Shown here piece by piece: positions 1-11,215 of a stretch of 64,000 bases of DNA. The notes beneath the pieces were generated by a model. It searched no databases. It was not told the DNA's origin and saw only the letters and a program-made list of their open reading frames with translations. This stretch comes from Ifrita kowaldi. Taxonomy: Eukaryota; Chordata; Aves; Passeriformes; Cinclosomatidae. Position numbers and translations under genes: made by a program. The stretch covers positions 248,001 through 312,000 of the forward strand of contig VZRS01001505.1 in assembly GCA_013398055.1 (NCBI GenBank), read 5' to 3'. How positions within the stretch are numbered: position 1 is the stretch's first letter; every line of letters starts with the position of its first letter.

Positions 1-1345
1 CCACAAGCTCCTTCCAGAGGCTCGGTTTATTCATGTGCATGAAAAATAACAAATGCAGGGAGACAGGGATGGAAAAGGGAGCCAGATAAAAGTATTATCT
101 GAAAACTGCATCACCGCATCAGCAAGTGAAGCTGTATCAAAGGGAGCAGAGGAAATTGTTTCCCCCACCTCCCTCCAGTCCTTCACTCACAGCCACCCCT
201 ACAGAGACCTGACCAGAAAGGGACTGAGTTGATACTGAAAAACAGAAAATAGCCACTCCTCAGGATTATCTGGGACTACCCCAAATAAACCCACAGAAAA
301 CAGGCTCATAAGTACTTGGTGCTCATTCAGCACAAGTCATCTGATAATCTTGGGGCAGCTTACCATGTCTGGCTAGAGAGCAGCAGGCCCAAACATTTCC
401 AAATAGCAAACTAAGTTAGATGACTAAATATGGTATTTTTTTATGAACTCAGAGGACCCACTTTGGAGTGCTTGGCCCAGGATTGATTCCTTTTGAGACC
501 TAGGCCTTTGATCTCACTACTAGACAAAATAATTAAAGGAACTGAAGTACAATCAAGGTTTCTTTCCAGCTTAAAAAAAAAAGAAAGAAAATACTTGGAT
601 ATCTTTGTTGGACTCTTCAGATAAAACATCACCTAGGAAAAAACCCATGGTGTCTCTTGAGCTTATTCCATCAGCTCCCTTCTTTTAAGTTGACATATGA
701 AGCTGCTCAGATCTTTTATTGGGAGGCAGAAAAAATGGAAGCATCAGGTAATGCCAGGGGGATGCACAGCTTAAAACCAGACACTTTTTTTTCTCCCCAC
801 TAAGGACCATTACCTAAAATGCTCTTTTCATACTAAATGCCTCAGCTGAGGGATTTGGCTTTGAAAGGGGGTTTCTGTTTGGAAAGAGGGTTTTCTTTGT
901 TGTTGCATGCACAGATTTGGTCATTTCAGTGGTGCTTCATTTTTTCTCACCAGCCTGTTTGATGGATTCATGTCAGTGACATACGGATGGTCTGCATCCC
1001 TCATGAAACACACAGGAAAATCCAGATCTGGAGCAGGAAGGAGAAGAGGTCCAAATCCCGAGGCTGGGGAAGGATTTGATGGGTTCCTGCTAGCTCCTGC
1101 CACCCCGTCTGACATCTCAGGACTAGGCCAGAACAGCCCAGTGGCACTTTTTCTCCTCCTCAGCACGGAACTAGAGTGGCAGAGTGGTTGAGGGGGTTTC
1201 CTATTGGTCCAAAGATGCCAACTGGAACCGCACTTGGAATTTATACTATGAACTGTCCCAAATTAACCCTCCTGGGAAAGAATATCTGGAAATATTACAT
1301 TATCAGGGGGCAGGGTGTGAGCTTTGATATAAGAATATGGGGAGT
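1..1345. other. Unique non-coding DNA
   Basis: No gene, RNA or recognised repeat is seen. The reading frames here (for example 907-1191 on plus and 921-1166 on minus) overlap each other on opposite strands, have no recognisable domain and no convincing splice context. Short A and T runs occur (about 571-590 and 785-793). I infer intergenic or intronic sequence. Confidence 0.6.
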
Positions 1346-1404
1346 AGTGGAATGAGATAATCTTTAAGGTCCCTTCGAATCCAAACCGTTACATGATTCT
1401 GTGA
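1346..1404 (+). mobile_element. CR1 LINE 3' end fragment
   Basis: The segment reads through the signature of avian CR1 3' ends: an ATAATCTTTAAGGTCCCTTC block (1357-1376), then a CCAAACCRTT-like block (1381-1390) and a tail with ATTCTGTG (1396-1403), resembling the short 3' repeats that end CR1 elements. CR1 is the main LINE of birds and reptiles and copies are typically 5'-truncated, as here. Only about 60 bases are recognisable; no reverse transcriptase remains. Several substitutions suggest an old insertion. The left boundary is uncertain. It is the main evidence that the window is avian or at least sauropsid. Confidence 0.8.
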
Positions 1405-4400
1405 ATTTGGAGTAAAGAGCCAAAAGCAGATATGCCACAGTAACTTCAAGCACCTCCCTGGAGACTTTAGGTTCTTCAGGTGGACTCCATCACCCATGAG
1501 GACTAAAGGAGTCACCTCTAGGTGTTGCAGCAGAAAATTTCAATGCCTAGAGAGCAAGGGCTGAGTGAAGCCTCTGCTGCTACCAACAATCAAACCCTGC
1601 CTCTTTGCTTAAGCTGCTGCTCAAGAGCCAGTGCCTGGAAGTTTACCGAAAAACCAATATCTTCCTAAAAGGCCACTGGCTTTATCCTTCACACTCACCT
1701 TCTATCATGAGAGAACTTTCTCCTCCTGCCCTCCCCCTCGCCACCCCCCACCTCTACCTTTCCCCATGTCTTTATTTCTTGCTTTCCTTTTTTTCCTTTC
1801 ATTCTGAGATCCTGGCAAGGTAGGAAGGCAGAAGACTGGATTTCCTCATCATTGAGCCAGTTAAAATGGCTATTTTGGTGATGATCCCAGCCTTGGGATA
1901 TGTTGCCAGCACTGAGGCAAGCCCAATGTGACCACACAGTCAGCGAGTCCTGGGCTAGCTTTGAAATCCTTTGGAGCAAGCACATCCCACTCCTTGCAAG
2001 CGCTTTGTACAACATTCCTTAATCTTACATTTTGTTCTCTGGGAGTACATTTGTTATTAATCACTGGCTTGCACATTAATACAGTGCTTTATAACAGTTA
2101 AACCAGATATTCCATCCTAGCAACTCAAATTAATATTTGTTTGAATAATCTATTTAAGATGATGTCTGGCCAGCAGTGTGGTCTGGCTGGAAGCACTCTG
2201 CTCTCCCAAGCGGACGTTTTCATTTGCTTTGCTCCATATTTTATTCCTCTGCTCTTATTTTATATCGTCCCCCCCAAATCTTCCATTCAAATTGCCTTCT
2301 CCACCAATGGTTCCTCTTGCATTCAGCCCGTGAAGGTCAAAGTACTTTTTTCATTGCTTGTCCTAATCCTCTGGGACAAATGGCTCTATTGAAACCAAGC
2401 ATTTTTGAGGAAACCATTTCTGAAGCTTTTTGTACTACTTAAGATTCAAGCTGAGATACATATATTGTCACATGAAACAAAATATATATGTTGCATGAAA
2501 CAAAATATGCTGTTTGTGCGTGTTTATGTACATCTGTATTTATTCTATCACTTTGCAGCACGGCAGTTAATTAGATGTGTCACCGCACTGATGTTGTTTT
2601 AAGGATTGTCTTCTGCAAGATCAAAGTCCTCCTGTATTAATTAAATTCCACCATGATAAAAATTACGCAAAACTAAAGAATAATCAGATACTGATTTGGA
2701 AAAGATATAAATGTTCTCCTTTTTTGGAAGATTTGAAGTCTGAAGCCAACTTCCACAGGTCAAACTTGTCTCTAAAAAACACAAATGAGCAGCAACTCAT
2801 GTCCAGTAGTAATTTCTCCACTGAATCATAGTCAGAGTCTGGTCCAAAGTCCTTCTGTGTTTTGAGAAAGTACAAAGCTTTTCTGGCTTAAGTTGGCAAC
2901 AGACTACCTTGGAAAACAAAATTTTCAGAACTGTTCATTTTCAGAATGTTGCAGGGGTAAAAATTTGCTTTGACAACACCCCTCTGAGGTACAGGGATCA
3001 GTGTAACGTGCCCTGACTTCACACGATGCTGTGAACACAACCTGTGCAGTGGGAGTCAACTTTGCCCAGTCAGCTCTGGACCAGATCCACAGAGAATAAT
3101 GTATGGAAAGAGATGAAAACAACTTCTCCAGACCTCAGGATTTTTCAAAGCCTAAGACACTACACGTGCCCTGGGACATCACGGTTCCTTTTTACCTAAG
3201 TGTGTTTTCAGAAATCTGTTTCCAGCTACTCTGACTGCAAAAAGTGTGAATGACTGTTTCCCAATGTGTACTAAGATAAGGATTATATCATATAAGATTT
3301 TCCCCTCATCTGAAAAAGTGTTTTCTGTAGCACTTTTCACTGAGGCTAAAAGATACCTTTTCTTTTCCGGGAAGAACAAATTATTTTTTTCCAGTTACAA
3401 AACAGCCCATAAACAATAACCAGTTTAAAAATTCCCTCCTCAACCAAGGGAAATCAAGGTGGGTTTTTTAAAGTAAACTCAGTTGAGATTAATGGATTCT
3501 TTCCTTGAAAAGCTGCATTTAAATTGATAACCACAAAAAAAGACTTCCAAGAGCAAGCTGAACAAACCATTACATCACAAAAGATTCTCTTAACTTGAAG
3601 TCTTTAATAAAAAAGTGAGAATAGTGGATACTATGTATGTTTGATTCCTTGCTTAATTTATATTAGTCATATACTTGTTGCTAGAAAAAGGCAGCAGAAA
3701 CCAGAGCAGTGATCTGTCTTTGTACTGTTTAAGGATTTCCCTATCCAATTTCAGATAGGGATGTTTATTCCTGGAGACACAGACTGTAGCATATATCCAT
3801 CATACATATATTCACATTCACCCACAGTTACATTAATCCAAGGACACACTGCATAACTGTTGCAATTTATATGGCCCTTTATGATTATAAAGTACAAAGC
3901 ATTAATACGTTGCCAAAATCCATGATCATCTCTTAAAAAACCCATCACCGTGTTCTCCCTGGTATTCCACAGAAAGACAAATCCTGAATCTGACAAACCG
4001 TGCACTCTCCTGACTCCACACCCACCTCTCTTAGAAGCCAAATCTAGGCTATGAAAATCCTCTCCCCAAGGATGAAGAATCACCAGAGGGTCTCAGCAGT
4101 CACAGAACCATGTGAGAAATCAATCTATTCAAACTGACCATCCAGCAAAAATTTCTGTGCATCTGGAAAATTTTCACTCAATCAAAAATGATAATAGCAA
4201 AACAGTGGCCTGTAATTCGTATACCTGGCAAGATATTTTCTTCTAAAGGCCAGAAAAGAGGATTAAGAACTAGAAAGATCTAGTTACACCTGTGTCCATT
4301 TGTAAATATGTGGAAAAACTACTGTGCTGTAAGACAAATTGGGAGTTTCAACCAGATATTGATGGGTTGTTGGATCTCTGAACACAGAGCATCTTAACTA

Positions 4401-5106
4401 GAATACAACCAGATTTTACACAAAGGAGACACCTTTAAACATTTGCAATCTCTTTATGTGTAGCTGGTAGGAGGATGTAACAATTTTAACATTCTGTTCT
4501 TATGTGTAAGACCACATCTTTGGTCCAGGACAAACCTTTTCTATCAGCACACTTCTGAAACTGAAGAGTTTTCAGCTAACTTTTGTAGAAATCTATTGCA
4601 ATCAAATTTGCTCAGTACCCCACACTTACTTTAAAAGCTCTTTTTGTCCATGACCTTGGTGGGAAAGCAGTATGCTCCATTACTATTTTTCTTCTGTATT
4701 GTTTATGTTGAAAAGCAGCTGGTCCTTTATGAATATCCCACTATTTGACTCAAAGACTGAGTATTTTAGCTCCCTTTAGGAGTTTTGTAACTCCTCTTCT
4801 AACAGACACTTCCCTTGACCTCACTCCCACCCTCATCATCCACAGAATATTTACAGAAAGGGTGAAACAAAAATGGTGTATGATTTTCATCCTGCATCAC
4901 TAGAAGGCAATTTCTAACTATTAGTGGGGCCAAAATGCACACAGTACCGACTGAGCTCATAAAAAACTTTTTCTCACTGATTTATGGAACTGAGGGGAGA
5001 AGAAGGAAAGGAGAGATTTCTCCTGAAAAACTGAGGGTCTGCTTTATGATGCTAGGGTTTGCTTTTAATAAAACTCTTGGAAAGAAGAAGCAGGAGCAAA
5101 TGTTTC
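1405..5106. other. Unique AT-rich non-coding DNA
   Basis: No gene is recognised. A near-exact 15-base repeat (CATGAAACAAAATAT at 2471-2485 and 2494-2508, spacing 23) is a small local duplication. An 8-base-arm inverted repeat lies at 3738-3761 (arms TCCCTATC and GATAGGGA). The stretch 2010-2170 is rich in TTAAT/ATTAAT words and could be conserved regulatory DNA, but nothing in the sequence alone proves it. Confidence 0.5.
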
Positions 5107-5405
5107 CGGGTTTTGGTACTACTGTTAAAAAGTTCCAGTATTTGTTAAAACCTCCTCTAACACTAAGCCCTTGCAGCTCCCGATCAAGTCCACGGGAACT
5201 GCCGGCCCTTCCAGAACCGGACACTCTAAATGCTGGCTCGTGGCAACCAACTTCACGTACAGCCAACTCCTGAGTCTTTATCCAGGTTTTACTCAGCCTT
5301 TACTCAATCAAAGCTCTCGCTTAGGGGCAGTAAATAAGGACTTTAGGAACTGGCCCAGAGGATAGGTTCGACGGCATGCAAGGCAACTCTTATTAAGTGT
5401 GGGCG
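5107..5405. promoter_or_regulatory. CpG-retaining patch, candidate conserved or regulatory element
   Basis: I count about 11 CpG dinucleotides in roughly 300 bases, including a cluster at 5180-5220 (CCGA, ACGG, GCCGG, ACCGG), while flanking kilobases carry only a few per 300. In vertebrates, methylated CpGs decay, so retention suggests low germline methylation, purifying selection, or chance. A plus-strand frame at 4935-5273 crosses the left half but its translation resembles no family I know. The function is unassigned. Confidence 0.25.
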
Positions 5406-6010
5406 TTAGTCAGCAATAAGCCCTCCTCCACCTCTTAAACTTTTGGTGTTCCCACAAGGGAAGCTATTGAAAGCCTGTGCTTTGTAAGTTCAATTCCCTT
5501 TGCTGGCTTATAACACAGCTGCTATATATTATCTTATACATTTGACCACAAAGGTGCATTCTATAGGCGAGACTCATCCACTCCTGCCATCCCTTTTTAT
5601 TCATTCACCGCTTTTCAGCATAATGTTTGGGGACCCTGTTCTCAGCCACTTGTACACTTCAGCACTTGAAACACACCAAGAGGGACAATCGCTTGACTGA
5701 TATCTCCATCTCAGTATCTATCCCCGTCTCTCTGTTTCTCTAGCTTTCTACCCAAGCCATTGTGTGCACCAATTGTGCTATCATAAAGCAGAGTGTTGGG
5801 CTGTTTTGTGACGATGAAGAACCATGCAATCACAAGCTTTATTGCATACCATCCCATCCAGTGACCCCTGTTCTTATCATGAGAGCCCATTCAAGGGGAA
5901 ATTACACCAGACTTCAACGGGGAAAGTGTCCCTCTGTTTCCAGGCTATTCAGGACAAAAGGTGAGAACCGCAGAACAAGCCTCTTCTGCTTTAATTGTGA
6001 AATGTTTCGA
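5406..6010. other. Unique non-coding DNA left of gap
   Basis: No recognised gene or repeat. A plus-strand frame runs from 5762 through the N gap to 6154, but its middle residues are undefined because of the gap, so its 130-codon length cannot be trusted as evidence of coding. Confidence 0.5.
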
Positions 6011-6035
6011 NNNNNNNNNNNNNNNNNNNNNNNNN
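6011..6035. other. Assembly gap (25 N)
   Basis: Twenty-five consecutive N bases. The flanks share no obvious duplicate sequence, unlike the single-N gap at 11000. True gap length may differ from 25. Any reading frame spanning it is unreliable. Confidence 0.99.
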
Positions 6036-9000
6036 AGAAAAACTCTATTGAGATCAGGTGGTCCCATTTCCCAGAGATAAACAAGTTCAATAATATACTG
6101 GTCAACAGAGTTACCCTATCCTCAACAGGCTTTTGTTTTTTAAAAAAGGACTAAAATAACCACTTGGAAATGTTAAACCAAGGCATGGCATTTTAATATG
6201 AAAATGGAGGCCTAGTATATTTTTGGTCCCTCTGACAACGATTGCCCTCAATTAGATCACTTATACTCAGCAAATTGGTTGCTGCAAGGGGTTTGTGATC
6301 ATAAAAATAATCATACATGGCAAGTTCCTTTCAAACCTGAGGGTTTTTTTGCTGTTGTTGGGGGTTTTTCTCTGCTTTTTGCTTATTGCCATAGTAACGA
6401 CAAGTGCATATTTTGACTTGCTTCCAAAATAATATTCAAGCATGTTCTTTTTGTCCATTTTTAAGAGGAATCATTATGAATATTTGAATTATATTTTCCA
6501 ATTAGGTGAACTGAAGTGTTTTCCAGCAACTCTGTTTTTTTCCCCTCGTTTACAGAAAATGGGAAATTTTTATTACACCAAGGACTTTCAAGACAATAGC
6601 TACAGAGACCATTTTCCAGTGCTGTTTGTAATATCTAATTTAGTGCTAATTTTTAATGGACGGGGTTCCATGGGGATTTGTTTGCAAATTTCATCAACTT
6701 GAGTTCCTGCTTCATTTGCTGAAATGCAGTACTTGGAATTGACCCTCTGAGCAGGAACACTCTTGTTCTTTTTAAAACATTGCTGTATACTACAATAAAC
6801 AGTGACTGGTTATCAAAAATAAAATGCTTGATTGTCTACAGATTTGGAGCACACATTTTTTGACTTGGATGAGCTGTTGATTTAGATTCACCACTGGTAC
6901 AGCTTAAACAAACACATACATTTTATTTTGAGCCCTGTGTTTCTTCATCCAATAGGATGCGCTCAGCGCAGAACAAAAGCAATTTTATTTTTTCATATTT
7001 GCCCTTGTAATACACTCTTCAGCCTGGATCCTGAGTGGATGAAAGGCAATCCAACTTGCCAAACCCACACCTTCACCCTCCTTCAGCAGCAAAGTGTCTG
7101 TCACTTGAAAAGGAATCCAAAGCGCTCAAATCTTTAAGGGATTGCTTAAGAAAGGCTTGATATGCTCCTGTCTCTGGACTCATCTCCAAAATATATCGTG
7201 TTGAGGTTTTCCTAGTGACAGCAATGGCCATGTCAGGTGAACTTCATAAACAGACAATAGAAGGAAGCACTTTTAAACCCAGGAGCTCATTTTAGCAGAG
7301 CGTGCTTCTGGTGGTGCTGTTGTAGACACCTAGGACTTGCTCCTCAATGGAAATCAACATCTGCAAACTCTCCACGGAGTAAATGTTAGGGCTTGTTGCA
7401 AAATCAAGCTGTGCTTTCCACCACTAACAGCATAAACACAATTAACCTGCTGAAGGTTTCTGCATAGGGATGGAAATAGCCTCACACATTGAACTCATAC
7501 AAGACCCATTTCCAAAAGGGACTGTAGGTGGAAAAGTTCCTGAAACTCTAAAGGGTCATCCAGGGCCTCTCAGCTTCTTCCAGTCTTGGCCTCAATATAG
7601 GATTGAGTAAGACTCAAGAGCCCCATGATCCCTGAAAAGCCTTATCTACTCATCCTTGTTCATGCCTTGTAGAAGCACCTTGTCCCAAGAAAGCTCCAAG
7701 ATGAAATGTAGCAGAAACGTCCAAAGCATAAAGCATTATTTACGTGGCACTGGGGAAAGGAGCAGGAATGGGGGGGAGAGATGCAGTGAAAGGGAGTTTT
7801 CACAATGCCAAAGCATGATGGGCTCTTTGCAAACAAATATGAAGGTTTGGGTCTGCCAAGTTTCTCCAGTCTCAGGCTATAGTGGATTAGACACACAGGC
7901 TCTTTTTTTTGGTAGAGCTTCAGGCTAACTCAAACACTGTGCTATATCCATCCTCACCTTCATTACACCATGAAACAAGCAATTAAAAAAAAAAAAGAAA
8001 TCAACAAACTGTTCAAACATGTTTGATCAGAAAGCACTTAAGCAACACAGAAGGAATCCACAGCTTTTGATATTACATTAATACACTAATATCTTAATCC
8101 TTTACCAGTGACAGACTACACATTTAAATCCCTAATGGGACCTGGTTTCCAAATTACATTATTTAATGTTTATTCAGTGAATAATCCAAATAGTATTTAA
8201 CACCACTGAAGAAAAAACACACACACCCCCTGGGTGGATTGTCTGCTTTTCCTTTGCCTCGTAATTACCCAACCAAGGGCCCTATTAAATAACTCAATTT
8301 TTTATGGTCTTAAAGTGAAATGAACCCTCTATTTGAACATTGCAGAAGAAACACTTCAGGCACACATGCACACTGTAAAATCCAGCTCCATGTCAAAAAC
8401 TTTCCACTGATCAAGATTGTTTTGATCCACTTGAGGACTTTCTAGCCAGACATATTTAATACCAAAAGGCCTGATCCGGGCCCTGTTCTGGAAAGAGAAC
8501 AAAAGCAAACACCAAGGGAGCATGAAAAAAATAGTAATGGCTTGTCAATTAAATCTCCGTGTGTCAAAGAGGGGAAGTTAATTGCCTGTAAGTTTATAAT
8601 ATAATTAAGACACTTTCAATGGGATTTGTGCCACCCAGCTGTGGACACAGCTGGCAGGGCTGTAATCACCCAAGCTCCCTCATTACCCAGCAGAAAGGCT
8701 CTTCCACTTCCCTGTGGTGGGAGCTCAGACATCCACAAGGGTTAGGGAGATCTCGAAGTAGTGTGGCTGGTGTTGGCAGCATGAAAACAAGCCACGTTGT
8801 GCTGTCACAGCATGTCCTGATGCTTCCTTGCCTGATCCCCATGGTGCTTTCCTCCAAGCCTTGCCCAGCAGTATCCCACTCCTGTGAACCCACAGGGATG
8901 GAATATCCAATTCAGTCCCTTAGGAAAGTCAGTCCCTTGGTCAGCAGAATTCACTCATGTCCCTGGGAAAAGGTACTTGGCTCCTCTAATGAACAGAACA

Positions 9001-10770
9001 CAAGTCCTTCACTGCCAAAGATGAGCCATTCTGAAGAGACAAGGTGTCTTCTTGCCTCCACAAATTCCTCGAGCAGAGGAACTCAACCCAGACATACACC
9101 TGCAACAACAGATGCTCCTGTTGTAGCACCCACATTTGCATGCCTCTCTTTCAAACATGTCTTAAATAAAGGCCAGGCCTTTTGCTTCTTCTGTCAAACA
9201 TCTCTAACTGAAACTTTCAATCTTTGCTATAGAAATCAGTTCAAGTAGATCCAGAGGTTGTGAGTTAAAAAGTGTGTATAGAAGAGGAGACACAAAGGAA
9301 AAATTGTTTTGCCCCTTTTTGGAGTGATGAATAATTTGGGGATTCATATGTAACAGTAATAAAGCCAAGGCTTTTCAAAGAGATCTCCCTGGCTAAGATC
9401 TGCATGGTATTTATCACAAAGAACCAATGGTGCTCATTCCAGCATTTAACTGTTTCCATTTACATAGTTAAAAAAACAGCCAGTGCAATTCCAGAGCCCC
9501 GTGTTTTGACATCAGAGCTTCTTGTAAGCTGTCAACATTTCCATTAAAGAGCCCTGTTTGGGGAGCTGGGCACCCTAAATGCACTGCCAAGTGATTGGGC
9601 TGCTCCTCCCCTGCTAGTCCACAGCCAGGCTGGGAATGAGGGGTCAGTGGAAGACTGCCCCACCCAACGCCAGCACAGGGGCTCCTGGAGAGATGCTGAT
9701 TTAAAGACTGTAAGTGCACAGCCCTTAGAGAGTGCAAAGCCCTTGGTCTCAGCATGAGACATTCAACTTCCCTACCTCAATAATACAAGGAGATTTTGTT
9801 CCCAGCATTAGTGTTCACGTTTTTATGACGTGGTTGGCTGAAAGAATTAGAGGTCCTTTCTGCAAACCAAGGCAAGCATCCCCAATATTTATATTTTTGA
9901 GAGAGCTTAGGTGGTATTTTTTGGACTGTTGACTATAGTTTATGTTACCAGCAGCAAAGAAAAGAAGAAATAGCACCTGATTCTTTTCCTCGTGGAGCAG
10001 TGAACCTCAGTTATTAATGAGATATATGAGGTGACTTTCACACAAGCCTCACTGTAACAAAGTTCCTCATAATCACTGGCGGATTTCATCCTACCTTTAT
10101 ATAAGGCAGTGCATATTTATCCTTACTACTTCAAGAGGAAAGTCCAGCAATGATGAAGTAACTCCGCCAGAGTGTCCCCAGTGGAGCTGGGAACTGGCCT
10201 ACATCCCATTCATCCCAGTACAAAACTCCTTAAGCAGCATGGTGTTTGGGGGAGTGATGCTGGGAGCCAGCACAGGGCTGTGTGGACGCTGCAACAGCAA
10301 AGGAGAAGTCAAAACGCGTGGCACAGTCTGAGATCTGAATTCACTGGCAGGGTCAGGGAGCTATTTTACTTGCTACCACTGTGAACTCCAGGAATGGAAT
10401 CAATTAGTATTAGTTTAAAACATCATCTGTTTCAGTTTAACAGAAAGCTTCTGTTCAATGAAATACAGGGTTGGTAAATGAAAAATAAAAGTTGATCTGA
10501 TTTTAGTAACTCCGAAGGTACTACATTAGGTGTGGCAAAGAGGTGCATCATACATGTGCCACAAATGCGTGTAACAAGGCATTACTCTTGTTTTTCTTCA
10601 TGTACTCATAGAATATCCTTGCATATCACTCGTGCACAAAGCACAGATCTGTGATTAGCAAGATGGTTCACCAGCAACTTCACAGATGTGTGACAGCGCT
10701 TCCCTCAATGATACTCTTGGGTGATAAGCCAGCTACTTTGGAATGGATGTTTGCCCAGGAAATCAAAAGC
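6036..10770. other. Unique non-coding DNA
   Basis: No gene is recognised. The longest frame, 8619-9248 on plus (209 codons), has a proline/serine/histidine-rich translation with no domain, overlaps minus-strand frames and lacks a protein-like pattern. AT-rich stretches at about 8050-8200 contain several ATTA and TTAAT words. A TATATAAG word at 10100-10107 resembles a TATA box, but no CpG island or downstream gene supports a promoter. Confidence 0.5.
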
Positions 10771-10985
10771 ATCTTTAAAAGCACAATGGAAGAATTTCTT
10801 TCCAGGCATCACTTCTGTCTTTAGAGAGATAAACTCCATGTGTCTGGGTTTTTTTGGTTTTTTTTCTGTAGACTTTGACAGGCTGTGGTAGCAGGATCCA
10901 TTGGAGAGCTACAAAATAAGAGTTTTCCAAGGCAATGAACTTACTCCAACCCATACTGCCTTTTTTTCCCCTTTTTTTTCCCCTT
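10771..10985. repeat. Copy 1 of exact 215-base tandem duplication (likely assembly artefact)
   Basis: This segment, starting ATCTTTAAAAGCACAATGGA, is repeated without a visible mismatch at 11001-11215, an offset of 230. Copy 1 runs on into a C4T8-type pyrimidine ladder that stops at a single N (11000). An exact repeat abutting an N in a homopolymer-rich tract is typical of two contig ends that overlap but were not merged. Confidence 0.95.
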
Positions 10986-10999
10986 TTTTTTCCTTTTTT

Positions 11000-11000
11000 N
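11000..11000. other. Single-N assembly join
   Basis: One N separates the pyrimidine ladder ending copy 1 from the first base of copy 2. A one-base gap marks a scaffold join with little or negative estimated gap. The minus-strand frame at 10775-11014 crosses it and is meaningless; its lysine/glycine/arginine repeat is only the ladder read backwards. Confidence 0.98.
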
Positions 11001-11215
11001 ATCTTTAAAAGCACAATGGAAGAATTTCTTTCCAGGCATCACTTCTGTCTTTAGAGAGATAAACTCCATGTGTCTGGGTTTTTTTGGTTTTTTTTCTGTA
11101 GACTTTGACAGGCTGTGGTAGCAGGATCCATTGGAGAGCTACAAAATAAGAGTTTTCCAAGGCAATGAACTTACTCCAACCCATACTGCCTTTTTTTCCC
11201 CTTTTTTTTCCCCTT
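11001..11215. repeat. Copy 2 of exact 215-base duplication
   Basis: Identical by eye to 10771-10985, including the T-runs near 11080-11098, where slippage would be expected to leave differences between real old copies. Downstream, copy 2 leaves the pyrimidine ladder directly into AACGAAAGG, so this is probably the true continuation of the locus. Confidence 0.95.

Noticed and set aside
5762..6154. 130-codon frame crossing the N gap
   Set aside because: Nine residues are undefined and the gap length is arbitrary, so frame continuity cannot be claimed.
8619..9248. 209-codon plus-strand frame
   Set aside because: No domain, no splice or promoter context, overlapped by antisense frames.
10100..10107. 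TATATAAG, possible TATA box
   Set aside because: Isolated word in AT-rich DNA with no downstream exon, initiator or CpG signal.
10775..11014. Lys/Gly/Arg repeat protein on minus strand
   Set aside because: It is the pyrimidine ladder read in reverse across the single-N join; an assembly and simple-sequence product.
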